Source of the DNA: Streptococcus anginosus subsp. whileyi MAS624
GTDB taxonomy: Bacteria; Bacillota; Bacilli; Lactobacillales; Streptococcaceae
Direction: 5' to 3'
Length of the DNA: 64,000 bases
Assembly (NCBI RefSeq): GCF_000478925.1
Contig: NZ_AP013072.1
Location: forward strand, 350,501-414,500
The position numbers and the translations under genes were made by a program. Shown in pieces: positions 36,247 through 45,712 of the stretch. The notes beneath the pieces were generated by a model. The model made no database searches, was not told the DNA's origin, and worked only from the letters and a program-made list of their open reading frames with translations. Position 1 is the stretch's first letter, and each line of letters begins with the position of its first letter.

Positions 36247-37756
36247 GAAATTATTTGGAGCAGGACTTGGGATTTTGCTTATAGTTACAGCCATAGTTGT
36301 TGGAATGTTTGCAAGTAGTAGGATTGTATTTGCACAAGGTGGCTTACTTCCAACATTTATAAGTCCAACAGAAGCACCTACAAGTGACAATGCTGTTCAA
36401 ACAGGAGCAGAAGTAAAAGTAAAATACATTTTTGAGAATGAAATGATTTTTAAAGAAGAAAAGATAAAAGCTAAGAAAGGGCAGCTGCTTGATAGCGGAG
36501 ATCTTCCAGAGCTTTCCGATGATATGAAATTTATTGATGAATTTCTGTTTTATGAAGTGAAGGGAGATGGAAAAGATGAGATTAGCCGTAAGGTAGAAAG
36601 GACAAAAATCAAGGATAAAGAAAGTCAGACGGGAAATGGGGAAACACAGACAGAACTTTCTAAAGACGATATTTCCAAAATGGAAAAAGAGGCAAAAGAG
36701 CTTCAGGATAAACTTGATAAGTTAAATTGCGAACTTAAGGACAAAGACAAATTAAGTGATAAGCAAAAGGAAAAAATCAAAGACCTTGAAGATGAGATTG
36801 AGAGCCTAAAAGGAAAAGTAAAAAAGGACAAGGGAAATAAAGACTTATCAGTAGATATGAAAAAGGAAATAGATAAGCTGACTGAAAAGGTCAAAGAACT
36901 TGAGAAAAAGGCTGCGGAAACAAATAAAGCCCATATAACATCGCAGTCAGTTACACCGATTAGTCCAATTTCTGGTATTAAGTCAAGTTCAGGTATTTCT
37001 CCTCAAACACCACAGACTTCTATAAGTAGTACTGGTAAAGGTTCATCGGATTCGGTAAGCTCAGGTAATACTACAAAGGATACCGGTAAAGGCAAAACGG
37101 AAGTAAAGGAGAAAGAAAAGGAAGTTCGCTATCCCAATAAGTTGACGGCAAAAGCTCCTGCGAATAACAGTCAGGATTCATCAATGGGGTCTGCAAGTAA
37201 GAGTGTAAACACCAACAAAGGAGTAGCTTCATCGCCATCAAAGGCAAGAGCGTCCGTTACGGAAAATAAAGATAATGCAAATAAGGACTATCCGATTCAT
37301 CATGGAGATGGCAGTGATAATAAAAAAACAGATCAGTATACAGCAGATGCAAGGCAGTTTATTACCTTCCAAACTAAAAATGGAAAGACTTTTTATTTAA
37401 TCATCAACCATGATGAGACACAAGAAAATGTAATGCTTCTTACAGAAGTATCCGAAGATGATTTACTGAATATGGTAGAGAAAAAAGAAACATCAAAACG
37501 GGAAGTAGTAAAAGAAGAACCTGTTAAGGAAGAAGTAAAGTCTGAGAAGAAGGACGAAAAGAGTAATTTAGGAACCTATATTATTTTGCTTCTTGTAGTA
37601 GGTGGTGCATTAGGAGCAGGCTACTATTTTAAAGTTGTGAAAAAGAAAGAAGATAAAGAACTTGAAGCTTTAGAGGAGGAAGATGATGATTTCTTTTCTG
37701 AAGCTGAAAGCGAGGAAGAAATAAATGATGCAGATGAAGTAGAAGATGAAGAATAA
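36221..37756 (+). CDS. DUF4366 family membrane-anchored protein
   Basis: A 511-residue protein: an N-terminal membrane span or signal (LFGAGLGILLIVTAIVVGMF), a long charged coiled coil (about 150-235), a Ser/Thr-rich stretch, a conserved globular block (FITFQTKNGKTFYLIINHDE … MLLTEVSEDDLLNM) and a C-terminal membrane span (LGTYIILLLVVGGALGAGYY) with an acidic tail. The globular block is the DUF4366 signature. It follows the CHAP protein in Tn1549-type elements and is probably a wall-spanning part of the apparatus. Confidence 0.82.
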   Translation: MKTNLKKNKKLFGAGLGILLIVTAIVVGMFASSRIVFAQGGLLPTFISPTEAPTSDNAVQTGAEVKVKYIFENEMIFKEEKIKAKKGQLLDSGDLPELSDDMKFIDEFLFYEVKGDGKDEISRKVERTKIKDKESQTGNGETQTELSKDDISKMEKEAKELQDKLDKLNCELKDKDKLSDKQKEKIKDLEDEIESLKGKVKKDKGNKDLSVDMKKEIDKLTEKVKELEKKAAETNKAHITSQSVTPISPISGIKSSSGISPQTPQTSISSTGKGSSDSVSSGNTTKDTGKGKTEVKEKEKEVRYPNKLTAKAPANNSQDSSMGSASKSVNTNKGVASSPSKARASVTENKDNANKDYPIHHGDGSDNKKTDQYTADARQFITFQTKNGKTFYLIINHDETQENVMLLTEVSEDDLLNMVEKKETSKREVVKEEPVKEEVKSEKKDEKSNLGTYIILLLVVGGALGAGYYFKVVKKKEDKELEALEEEDDDFFSEAESEEEINDADEVEDEE

Positions 37757-37791
37757 ACGCATCTAAAAACATATGATTTTGGGTGCAAAGT

Positions 37792-37828
37792 TAGGGCGGG
37801 AGAGTAACATCTTTCGCCCTATTTTAGT
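37792..37828 (+). terminator. Hairpin with U-tract before the surface-protein gene
   Basis: TAGGGCG (37792-37798) and CGCCCTA (37815-37821), then TTTTAG. The wording ATCTTTCGCCCTATTTT is repeated before topB (40,956-40,972). Confidence 0.65.
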
Positions 37829-37852
37829 TAAAACGGAAAGGAGATATACAGA

Positions 37853-40800
37853 ATGAGAAAAATTCAGAAATGTCTATTATTGCTATTTGCCGTGTTATTA
37901 GCAACGATGGGGATGGCATTTAATCCAGTATATGCGACGGAAGGTTTGCAATACTGGACAGAATCAAAGACAAGAGTAGGAATGGTTGAAAAAGTAATGA
38001 ATGACGGGTCTATTACCTCTACATTTAATGAAGGATATTTAACTGTTGGAGGAGAAGATGCTTATTGTATTGACATCAATACGAACTTTAGAAGTGGATA
38101 TAAAGTAAGAGAAGATGCAAGTACTCGTATGAGGCCTGAACAGATAAGTGATATTGCGTTATCCATTGAATATGTAAAACAATATACTAAAAGCCATGGG
38201 GGAATAAGTGAAAATCATGCTTATCTTTTAAGACAGCTTGTTGTTTGGCAACGATTAAGCACGCATTTAGGCTGGAACTGTGATAACGTCAGAGCTTCCT
38301 ATAATGAGATAGATAAAAATATACAGGAGGAAGTATTCATCGGTGCGAAAAAATTTGTGAAAGAGAATAGGGAACGATATGAATGTGGAGGATATGTATA
38401 TTCCGGTGAGGGTCAGGATTTGGGGCAATTTTGGGCAAAACTTAATGTTGGGAAAGTGACGCTTCAAAAAAAATCCGGGAATAGTGATGTGACATATGGA
38501 AATGGCAATTATTCGCTTGCCAATGCAAAATACGGGGTATTTTCAGATGAAGATTGTAGCAACCAGGTCGCAACTCTTACAACAAATGAAAAAGGCGAGA
38601 CGGAAATTATAGAAATGAAAATTGGGATCGCTTATATTAAAGAACTGTCTGCACCGCCTGGATATAAAATTGATCCGGCAGTCCATCCTATTAAAATTGA
38701 AACGGACAAAACAGTAATTTTGAAAGTTTCTGATATGCCTAAAGTTACAGATTGCTTTGTTGAAATTTTTAAAATAGATATGGAAACGCAGGTATTAAAC
38801 CCACAAGGAAACGCCTTGTTAGAAGGAGCAGAATTTACATGGAAGTATTATGAGGGCATTTATAATAAAGAAAATCTTCCGAAAGAAGCAACCTGTACAT
38901 GGGTTACAAAGACTGTTTCTGAAAAGAAAAGTGATGGCACAATTCGTTATATTACAAAATTATCAGATGAACATAAGGTATCAGGAGATCGTTTTTATAT
39001 GCAGGACGGGAAGATTGTTTTGCCGATTGGAACATTAACAGTTGAAGAAACAAAATCTCCGAACGGCTATTTATTGAAAGGTTCTTATATACAAGTAGGA
39101 AATAGCGGAGAGCAAATCAAGGGACTTTATGTTGCACAAATTATGGAAGAAGGTGATTTTGCAGTATTGACGGGAAGTAATCAGGCGGTTGTATCGGATA
39201 AAGTCATTCGTGGCGGAGTAAAGATTCAGAAACGAGATTTGGAAACAGGAGATACAAAACCACAGGGGGGCGCTGCTTTAAAGGATGCTTCTTTTAATAT
39301 CATTTCTTTAAATGAAAACAGTGTTCTGGTTTTAGGAAAACTTTATAAGAAGAATGAAGTAGTAAAGACCATCCATACGGATATTAACGGAATTGCTTCT
39401 ACATCTCCAGATTTACTTCCACATGGGAAATATAAACTTTCAGAAAAAACACCGCCTGAGGGTTATTTAACAAACGGGGCAAAAGAAATAGAATTTTCAA
39501 TTACAGAAGACGAAAAAATGGTTGATTTAACTGATAAGGACCATTCTATCTATAATCAGGTTAAGCGTGGAGATATTGAGGGAGTTAAGATAGGAGAAAA
39601 GATGCATAAGCGATTGGCAAATATTCCTTTTAAAATCACAAGTAAAAGCACAGGAGAAAGTCATATTGTATTGACGGATCGTAACGGACAATTTTCAACT
39701 TCATCTAAATGGAACTCTCACAAGAATCATACCAATGAGGGAAAGAGTAGTGAAGATGGAATTTGGTTCGGAATATCTGAACCAGATGATAGTAAGGGCG
39801 CCCTGCCTTATGACACCTATACAATCGAAGAGATGAGATGCAAAAATAATCAAGCTTTTGAATTGATTCCGGCATTTGAAGTTGTGGTATCTAAGGACAA
39901 TCATACAGTTCATTTGGGGACTCTTACTGATGCGTATAAGGAGGAAGTGTCTATTCATACAACAGCTACAGGAAAAAATGGTGAAAAGACAATGTTTGCA
40001 GATAAAAAAGCCATTATCGTAGACACTGTTAAGTTAAAAGGATTGAAAGAAGGAATCAAATATCAGCTGAAGGGCTGGCAGATGGTAAAGGAAGATCATA
40101 AAGAACTTGTTGTAAATGAAAAGAGAGTTGAAACTACGAAAGAGTTTATCGCAAAAGATGCGGACAGCAAGAAAACAATGTATTTTGAATTTGATAGTAG
40201 CGAACTTTCAGGAAAGAGTTTGGTAACTTTTGAAGAATTATATGAACAGAAAGAAAATGGTGAATGGATAAAAGTTGCAGCGCATAAAGATTTAAATAGT
40301 GAGGAGCAGACAATTTTAGTGAAAGAAAGGGGGAAAACACAATCTAAGAAAATCACTATCAAAACCGTATCGACCGGAGAAAATGGCGAAAAAGAGCTGG
40401 ATAGTAAAAAAGAACTTATCTTAAAGGACAAGGTAGAACTGGATGGCTTAGAAAAGGGTAAAACATATAAGCTAAAGGGTTTTCAGATGATTAAAGAAGA
40501 TAATGTGGAACTTAAGGTCAATCAGAGATTAGTGCAAAGTGAAAAAGAATTTACTGCCGAAGATGCCAAAGAAGTTCACAATATGAAATTTACCTTTGAT
40601 GCAAGTGAGCTACTAGGTAAAAACCTTGTTGCCTTTGAGGAATTTTATGAAAAGGATGAAGACGGAAGTTGGAAAAAGGTGGCAGAACACAAGGATATTA
40701 ATGACAAGAACCAAACAGTTCACATAAAGGAAAAGCCACAGACACCTAAAAAGGAAAATCCGCCGCAAAAAGAAGATAAGCCGAGAGAAAATATAAAGCA

Positions 40801-40909
40801 AGGCTCTATTCCAAAGACTGGTGAGTCATCAAATATGTATTTCTATGTAGGAATACTTTGTTTATCATTGGCTGGAATGATTGCTTATGGGTTGTATAAA
40901 AGGAAGTAA
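37853..40909 (+). CDS. Thioester- and VaFE/Cna-B-repeat surface protein, sortase-anchored
   Basis: A 1,018-residue secreted protein. The signal peptide is LLLLFAVLLATMGMAFNPVYA. A thioester-domain-like N-terminus has Cys72 in YCIDINTNF and Gln128 in LLRQLVVWQR as the likely bond pair. Several SpaA/Cna-B folds follow (for example KVTLQKKSGNS with YIKELSAPPGYKIDP). Two VaFE-type repeats (about 698-820 and 830-955) share KTYKLKGFQMIKED and LVAFEEFYE. The C-terminus has the sorting signal IPKTGESSN, a span and RKRK-type charges. It is a likely adhesin or mating-pair stabiliser carried in the transfer region. Full length. Confidence 0.9.
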   Translation: MRKIQKCLLLLFAVLLATMGMAFNPVYATEGLQYWTESKTRVGMVEKVMNDGSITSTFNEGYLTVGGEDAYCIDINTNFRSGYKVREDASTRMRPEQISDIALSIEYVKQYTKSHGGISENHAYLLRQLVVWQRLSTHLGWNCDNVRASYNEIDKNIQEEVFIGAKKFVKENRERYECGGYVYSGEGQDLGQFWAKLNVGKVTLQKKSGNSDVTYGNGNYSLANAKYGVFSDEDCSNQVATLTTNEKGETEIIEMKIGIAYIKELSAPPGYKIDPAVHPIKIETDKTVILKVSDMPKVTDCFVEIFKIDMETQVLNPQGNALLEGAEFTWKYYEGIYNKENLPKEATCTWVTKTVSEKKSDGTIRYITKLSDEHKVSGDRFYMQDGKIVLPIGTLTVEETKSPNGYLLKGSYIQVGNSGEQIKGLYVAQIMEEGDFAVLTGSNQAVVSDKVIRGGVKIQKRDLETGDTKPQGGAALKDASFNIISLNENSVLVLGKLYKKNEVVKTIHTDINGIASTSPDLLPHGKYKLSEKTPPEGYLTNGAKEIEFSITEDEKMVDLTDKDHSIYNQVKRGDIEGVKIGEKMHKRLANIPFKITSKSTGESHIVLTDRNGQFSTSSKWNSHKNHTNEGKSSEDGIWFGISEPDDSKGALPYDTYTIEEMRCKNNQAFELIPAFEVVVSKDNHTVHLGTLTDAYKEEVSIHTTATGKNGEKTMFADKKAIIVDTVKLKGLKEGIKYQLKGWQMVKEDHKELVVNEKRVETTKEFIAKDADSKKTMYFEFDSSELSGKSLVTFEELYEQKENGEWIKVAAHKDLNSEEQTILVKERGKTQSKKITIKTVSTGENGEKELDSKKELILKDKVELDGLEKGKTYKLKGFQMIKEDNVELKVNQRLVQSEKEFTAEDAKEVHNMKFTFDASELLGKNLVAFEEFYEKDEDGSWKKVAEHKDINDKNQTVHIKEKPQTPKKENPPQKEDKPRENIKQGSIPKTGESSNMYFYVGILCLSLAGMIAYGLYKRK

Positions 40910-40940
40910 ATAGCAACAACTATATGAATAGATAGACACA

Positions 40941-40973
40941 GGGCGGAGAATAAAATCTTTCGCCCTATTTTGA
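40941..40973 (+). terminator. Hairpin with U-tract before topB
   Basis: GGGCG (40941-40945) and CGCCC (40961-40965) followed by TATTTTG; near copy of the hairpin at 37,792. Confidence 0.6.
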
Positions 40974-40996
40974 TTTATAATAGGAGGAAAATACAG

Positions 40997-42700
40997 ATGA
41001 AGTTAGTTATTGCAGAAAAACCAAGTGTTGCAATTTCCATTGCAAAGGTTATTGGAGCAAATAAAAAGAAAGACGGATATTATGAAGGAAACGGATATAG
41101 GGTGAGCTGGTGCGTTGGACACCTAATTCAAATGGTAAATCCGGACGTTTATGATGAAAAATATGCTAAATGGAATATTACAGATTTACCGATTGTTCCA
41201 AAGAACTATAGGTATGAGATAGCAAAATCCACGAGGAAACAGTTTAATATCCTTAAAAAGCTGATGAATGATAAAGAAATAGATTCTGTTATCAATGCAT
41301 GCGACGCAGGTCGTGAGGGAGAAAGCATTTTTAGACTTGTATATAACGAAGCTAAATGCAAAAAGAAGATGAAACGCCTTTGGATTTCATCTATGGAAGA
41401 TAGTGCTATTAAAGAGGGCTTTGAAAATCTAAAAGATGGAAAGGACTATGACAATCTCTTTGAATCGGCACAGGCAAGGGCGATTGCGGATTGGTTAGTC
41501 GGAATGAATATTAGTAGGCTCTACTCTTGCCTGTATCAGCAAAATTACAGTGTTGGCAGAGTGCAGACACCTATTCTTACCATGATTGTAAAAAGAGATG
41601 ATGAGATAGCAAACTTTAAAAAGGAAAAATACTATACAGTAGAGCTGTCAACAAACGGATTTACACTCTCCACAGACAGAATTGATGATGAAGTTGCTAC
41701 TGAACAGTTAATCAATTTAGTAGACGATAAGATTGAAATTACTGATATTATTCAGAAGGAGAAAATTACAAAGCCTGACTTGCCATTTGATCTTACAACG
41801 CTGCAAAGAGAGTGTAATAAGTATTTCGGATACAGTGCTAAACAGACACTTGATTATGCTCAAAGCCTGTATGAAAAGAAACTGATTACCTATCCAAGAA
41901 CAGACAGCAGATGTTTAACAGAGGATATGATTGTAAGTACGGTCAATAACATTTTGGGTAAAAATGACTTTGATACAGAGCGTATTAAGGTAGTATTTGA
42001 TTCTAAAAAGGTTACAGATCATCACGCTATTATTCCGACAGTAAGCTCGCTAAGTGAGGATTTATCGAATATTCCTGAGAGTGAAGCAAAGGTATATAGG
42101 CTTATTTCTAATAAACTCCATGCAAGTGTAGGCTATCCACTTATTGAAAATACAACAAAGATTGTAGTTTTATTTGACGGCTTTGAGTTTACAAGTGCCG
42201 GCAAGGTTGTTAAAGATGACGGCTTTACAAAATATCTTAAAGATTACAAGTCTAAGAAAAATGAAGATATAGAGCTTCCTGATGTAAAAGTAGGCGATGT
42301 ATTTGAAGTAGAAAATAAAGAGATTAAAGAGAAATTCACCCAACCTCAGAAACACTTTACTGAAGATACACTTTTAAAGGCGATGGAGGTTGCAGGAAAT
42401 GATGCTTTAGAAAATGGTGTGGAGGTTGAAAGAAAAGGGCTTGGAACACCTGCAACAAGGGCAGGGATTATAGAGAACTTAATTTATAAAGGCTTTGTAG
42501 AAAGGGATAAGAAAAATCTTGTAGCCACGCATAAAGGAATTAGTCTTGTAACAATAGTATCTGATACCTTTAAGTCAGCAGAAACGACTGCAAAGTGGGA
42601 AATGGAGCTATCGGATATTGCAAAAGGCAAGGAAAATAAAGAAGATTTTCTGAAAAAAATTGAGGAAAAAATAAATATTACGATAAAACAATACAAATAG
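40997..42700 (+). CDS. topB: DNA topoisomerase III of the ICE
   Basis: A 567-residue type IA topoisomerase from ATG 40997, with TAGGAGGAAA upstream; an in-frame ATG at 40970 would lie inside the hairpin region and is unlikely. The Toprim domain starts KLVIAEKPSVAISIAKVIG, with acidic DAGREGE. The active-site tyrosine is Tyr299 in LITYPRTDSRC. The usual ERKGLGTPATRAGIIENLI follows. No zinc tail. TopB homologues are standard in Tn1549/CTn elements and probably help circle or transfer-strand processing. Confidence 0.94.
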   Translation: MKLVIAEKPSVAISIAKVIGANKKKDGYYEGNGYRVSWCVGHLIQMVNPDVYDEKYAKWNITDLPIVPKNYRYEIAKSTRKQFNILKKLMNDKEIDSVINACDAGREGESIFRLVYNEAKCKKKMKRLWISSMEDSAIKEGFENLKDGKDYDNLFESAQARAIADWLVGMNISRLYSCLYQQNYSVGRVQTPILTMIVKRDDEIANFKKEKYYTVELSTNGFTLSTDRIDDEVATEQLINLVDDKIEITDIIQKEKITKPDLPFDLTTLQRECNKYFGYSAKQTLDYAQSLYEKKLITYPRTDSRCLTEDMIVSTVNNILGKNDFDTERIKVVFDSKKVTDHHAIIPTVSSLSEDLSNIPESEAKVYRLISNKLHASVGYPLIENTTKIVVLFDGFEFTSAGKVVKDDGFTKYLKDYKSKKNEDIELPDVKVGDVFEVENKEIKEKFTQPQKHFTEDTLLKAMEVAGNDALENGVEVERKGLGTPATRAGIIENLIYKGFVERDKKNLVATHKGISLVTIVSDTFKSAETTAKWEMELSDIAKGKENKEDFLKKIEEKINITIKQYK

Positions 42701-42724
42701 GAAACTTTTAGAAAAGTTTTAGCA

Positions 42725-42763
42725 TTGACTTTTTGCACCCAAAAGTATATAATTTTAGGTGCA
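42725..42763 (+). promoter_or_regulatory. AbiE promoter overlapped by an inverted-repeat operator
   Basis: TTGACT (42725-42730), exactly 17 bases, TATAAT (42748-42753). The arms TGCACCCAAAA (42734-42744) and TTTTAGGTGCA (42753-42763) match in 10 of 11 positions and bracket the -10 box. AbiEi antitoxins are known to repress their own operon by binding inverted repeats in the promoter, which fits. Confidence 0.85.
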
Positions 42764-42777
42764 AGGAGGTGGTTTAT

Positions 42778-43383
42778 ATGATTCCTATAACGAATCAAAT
42801 TGAAAAAATTATGTCAGAAAATCAAGGAAAAATTTTTTCTATTAATGATTTCTACAATCTTGGAACAAAAAACACAATTAAATCTGTCTTATATAGATTA
42901 AATGAAGAAAATCAGATTACGAGGCTCATTGATGGATTATATATAAAACCAAAATATAGCGAAATTTTAAAAGAATATTCCTATCCGGATGCAAGTGAAG
43001 TTGCTGAAAAACTTGCAGATAAATTTTCTTGGACAATAGCTCCCACAGGAGATACAGCTCTAAACTATACAGGATTGTCCACTCAAATTCCTAATGAGTA
43101 TATTTATATTTCAGATGGGGCATATAGAGAATATTTGTATAGGGATAAAAAGATTATCTTTAAACACACAACAAATAGAAACATAACATCTTATTCCAAA
43201 GAATTGTCCATTTTAATACAGGCAATTAAGGCATTAGGCAAAGACAACATCAGTGAAGAAGATATAAAAAAGCTTGCTGTATTTACCAAAAGAATTAAAG
43301 AGAATTTGAAAGAAGATACTTTAAAACTTCCTTTTTGGATACAGGAAGTTTTAGAAAAGATACAGGAGATCAACTATGAGTAA
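42778..43383 (+). CDS. abiEi: AbiEi-like antitoxin (DUF6088 type)
   Basis: About 201 residues from ATG 42778, with AAGGAGGTGG upstream (an earlier in-frame ATG at 42733 lies in the operator). The N-terminal winged helix (IFSINDFYNLGTKNTIKSVL then YRLNEENQITRLIDGLYIKP) and the following domain (SWTIAPTGDTALNYTGLSTQ) match AbiEi/DUF6088. It should bind its operator and counter the toxin encoded next. Overlaps abiEii by 8 bases. Confidence 0.87.
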   Translation: MIPITNQIEKIMSENQGKIFSINDFYNLGTKNTIKSVLYRLNEENQITRLIDGLYIKPKYSEILKEYSYPDASEVAEKLADKFSWTIAPTGDTALNYTGLSTQIPNEYIYISDGAYREYLYRDKKIIFKHTTNRNITSYSKELSILIQAIKALGKDNISEEDIKKLAVFTKRIKENLKEDTLKLPFWIQEVLEKIQEINYE

Positions 43384-44383
43384 ATTATTAGAAATATCAA
43401 GCGAAGAATTAGAGCTTGTTATACAAAACACCGCAGACAAACTCAATATGTCGAAAGCTATTGTAGAAAAAGATTTGTGGGTATGTGTGATTTTAAAATA
43501 TCTGTTTAGTAGGTTTAAGTACAGGGATGCTATTGTTTTTAAAGGTGGAACAAGTCTATCTAAAGTTTATAAGTTGATTGAAAGATTTTCAGAAGATATA
43601 GACCTTGCGTTAGATTGGAAAGTTTTAGGATACGGAAAAATAGAACCTTATGAAGATAGAAGTAATACCAAGCAACTAAAATTCAACGATAAAATAAATG
43701 ATGATACAAAAGTATTTCTGCGTGATGAATTCCTACCCACTCTACAAAATGATTTTAAAGAAATACTAAAGCACAAAATATATAATTTTTATATCGATGA
43801 GTTTGACAGACAGACAATATGTTTTGACTATCCTAAAAATCATAAAGATAGCTCGATTCTACAAGTGATAAGATTGGAAATTGGAAGCTTAGCAGAACCA
43901 ATTCCTGCAAGCAATCAAAAAATAAAAACTTATATCGAAGAAGCGTATCCGGAAGTATTTGATGAAAATATAGAAGTTGTGGCGGTAGACAGTTTACGAA
44001 CCTTTTTTGAAAAGATTACTATACTTCATAGAGAAGCAAATCGAGTGAATGGAAATTATCCGACAAGATATTCAAGACATTTTTACGATGTTTATAAAAT
44101 GATACTAACGGATATTAGAGAAAAGAGTTTTGAAAACATCGAATTATTAAAAATAGTTATTCACTTTAAGAAAAAATTCTACGCAAGTAATTGGGCGAAA
44201 TATGATGACATCATGAATGGTAATTTAAAGTTAATACCATCAAAGGAAGGATTAGAAATTTTTTCAAAAGACTATGACAGCATGAAAAATATGTTGTTTG
44301 GAGAAAAGATACCATTTGATAAAATCATTGAGACTCTTAAGGAATACGAGAAAGAGTTGAATGGTGTTATAAAAAATAAATAA
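43376..44383 (+). CDS. abiEii: AbiEii nucleotidyltransferase toxin
   Basis: A 335-residue DNA-polymerase-beta-like nucleotidyltransferase. The motif GGTSLSK has Gly57-Gly58-Thr59-Ser60, followed by the metal-binding Asp74 and Asp76 in SEDIDLAL. The C-terminal helical part has HREANRVNGNYPTRYSRHFY and DVYKM. Together with abiEi this is a type IV toxin-antitoxin and abortive-infection system that arrests growth on phage attack and can stabilise mobile DNA. Its key residues are intact. A terminator follows. Confidence 0.93.
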   Translation: MSKLLEISSEELELVIQNTADKLNMSKAIVEKDLWVCVILKYLFSRFKYRDAIVFKGGTSLSKVYKLIERFSEDIDLALDWKVLGYGKIEPYEDRSNTKQLKFNDKINDDTKVFLRDEFLPTLQNDFKEILKHKIYNFYIDEFDRQTICFDYPKNHKDSSILQVIRLEIGSLAEPIPASNQKIKTYIEEAYPEVFDENIEVVAVDSLRTFFEKITILHREANRVNGNYPTRYSRHFYDVYKMILTDIREKSFENIELLKIVIHFKKKFYASNWAKYDDIMNGNLKLIPSKEGLEIFSKDYDSMKNMLFGEKIPFDKIIETLKEYEKELNGVIKNK

Positions 44384-44400
44384 ATATAATTTTGGACATA

Positions 44401-44429
44401 GACGGTAGAGAACATCTATCGTCTTTTTC
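44401..44429 (+). terminator. Terminator of the abiE operon
   Basis: GACGGTAGA (44401-44409) and TCTATCGTC (44415-44423) followed by TTTTTCA. Confidence 0.75.
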
Positions 44430-44452
44430 ATGTAAAAAAGAAGGAGGTAAAA

Positions 44453-44548
44453 ATGCGAATAAATGATTTTCATAACATTTTGGAACTTGTAAATTTCGGC
44501 TTATCTTTCGGTTTAAAGGCTATATGTTTTCCATGTTTAATTTCATAG
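44453..44548 (+). pseudogene. 5' stub of an unknown gene joined to relaxase antisense DNA
   Basis: A strong AAGGAGG precedes ATG 44453; the frame reads MRINDFHNILEL and then, from about 44488, runs through the antisense of the relaxase to a stop at 44546. The good start signal with no gene body suggests a deletion that removed the rest of this gene together with the relaxase 3' end. Gene identity unknown. Confidence 0.5.
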
Positions 44549-45174
44549 CCAAGCTCCGCCATCTTCTTTAGGAATTCTTCCCAATCCTTAGACTGTTTTA
44601 CCATTCTGTCAATGTCAAATTGAAGCCTGCTTTTCCAAGAAGTGCCATGCTTTGCTTGTTCATTTTCATACCAAGATTTACCGTTAGTCTTGTATTTTTT
44701 CTTATAGCTTTCGTAAAACTCGTCAATAACGGATAGGTTATTTTCTTTGCATAACTTATCGCTCTGATAACGGATTTGGTGGTAGCTTTTCTTGTTAGAC
44801 TGGTAGCACCTGCCTGTTACCATATTTACATTATTGAAGATGATGTGATTGTGGATATGCCCCTTATCTATGTGGGTAGATAAGACAAATTCATACTCAT
44901 CTTTGAGTATCTTTTTACACAGCTCCATACCTATTTGGTGTGCAATTTCAGGCGTAGTTTCTCCCGGTAAAAAGGATTGAGTGAGATGTCTTGCAAGAAC
45001 GGCTCCTTTTGTTCCTACGTTTTCTCTTGTCCTTAAAAACTGGGTATGAGCAGTTTCCTGATGGCATTTATGAGTGCTTACTAAGATTTGCTTATCTGTT
45101 TTTTCTCCATTAATAATATATGAAATGGCAAGATTAAGGGTAGATTTTATTGGGTGTATTTTTGTGATTGCCAT
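44470..45174 (-). pseudogene. ICE relaxase (Tn1549-like MobP type), C-terminally truncated
   Basis: A 234-residue remnant of a VirD2-like relaxase. It begins AITKIHPIKSTLNLAISYII, with Tyr19 the likely nucleophile, and has the metal triad in HIDKGHIHNHIIFNNV (His101, His106, His108, His110). The family region KHIAFKPKDKPKFT is reached, then the frame ends KML after a junction near 44,483-44,490. Family members are about twice as long. The catalytic domain is whole, so nicking might survive, but the C-terminal part needed for transfer is gone. It is encoded opposite to the transfer operon, next to mobC. Confidence 0.82.
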
Positions 45175-45179
45175 AAAAA

Positions 45180-45535
45180 CTAATCACCTCCAGAAGTCTT
45201 GTTTAGAAGCAAGGAATGAATTTGCCACAGTTCTTTTGAAAAATGTTCAATCTCTTTTTTCATATCGCCTATGTCCTCTTTTCTTTGTAGATCACTCTTG
45301 TTGAATTTACTCGCTTTGCAATCTGATTGATGTTGCTTGTAGCGTTGGAGAGTAAACCCTGTAAATCTCTAAACGGCTCTAAATCAACTTGATATATTTC
45401 CTTTTCTAAAATGCACTTGCGAATGAAATGGCTCATATTTCTGCATTTCGCAAGTTTTCTTTTCTCCTCAAAAAGAGCCTTTTCTTCCTTAGTCAACTTA
45501 ATTTCAAGTCTTTCATTTCGTATTCTATTTGCCAT
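45180..45535 (-). pseudogene. mobC: mobC-like relaxosome protein gene, frameshifted
   Basis: From ATG 45535 the frame encodes ANRIRNERLEIKLTKEEKAL, FIRKCILEK and SNINQIAKRVNSTRVIYKE, the MobC DNA-binding accessory pattern, then shifts and stops at 45269. In the next frame the expected end DIGDMKKEIEHFSKELWQIH … SGGD continues to a stop at 45180, a few bases before the relaxase start. One base was lost or two gained near 45,280. The truncated product keeps the ribbon-helix-helix-like N-terminus. Confidence 0.75.
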
Positions 45536-45539
45536 AAAT

Positions 45540-45660
45540 AGTTCCTCCTTTGAATGTATTTCGGGGTCTTAGGGTTCTCCCTAAAAGTTTGCCCCAGCCA
45601 ATAGTTTCCAAAGAGAGCTTGCTCAAATTGTAGAAACTATTAGGCGAGGGTACAAGTTAA
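45540..45660. other. Candidate oriT of the ICE
   Basis: Upstream of mobC, a 9-bp inverted repeat AATAGTTTC (45600-45608) / GAAACTATT (45633-45641) and a GGGTTCTCCCT palindrome-like block (45572-45582), with GCCCCAGCC between, stand in DNA without genes. Transfer origins of Tn1549-like elements lie in this position. No nick site can be assigned by eye. Confidence 0.45.
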
Positions 45661-45712
45661 AAATTGATAAAAAAAGAAGCAGATCCCAAAGGGCTGCTTC
45701 ATCAATTTTTTC
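45661..45712 (+). terminator. Bidirectional hairpin terminator
   Basis: GAAGCAG (45676-45682) and CTGCTTC (45694-45700), extended by AATTGAT/ATCAATT, with T-runs on both sides. Separates the mobilization genes from the resolvase region. Confidence 0.75.
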
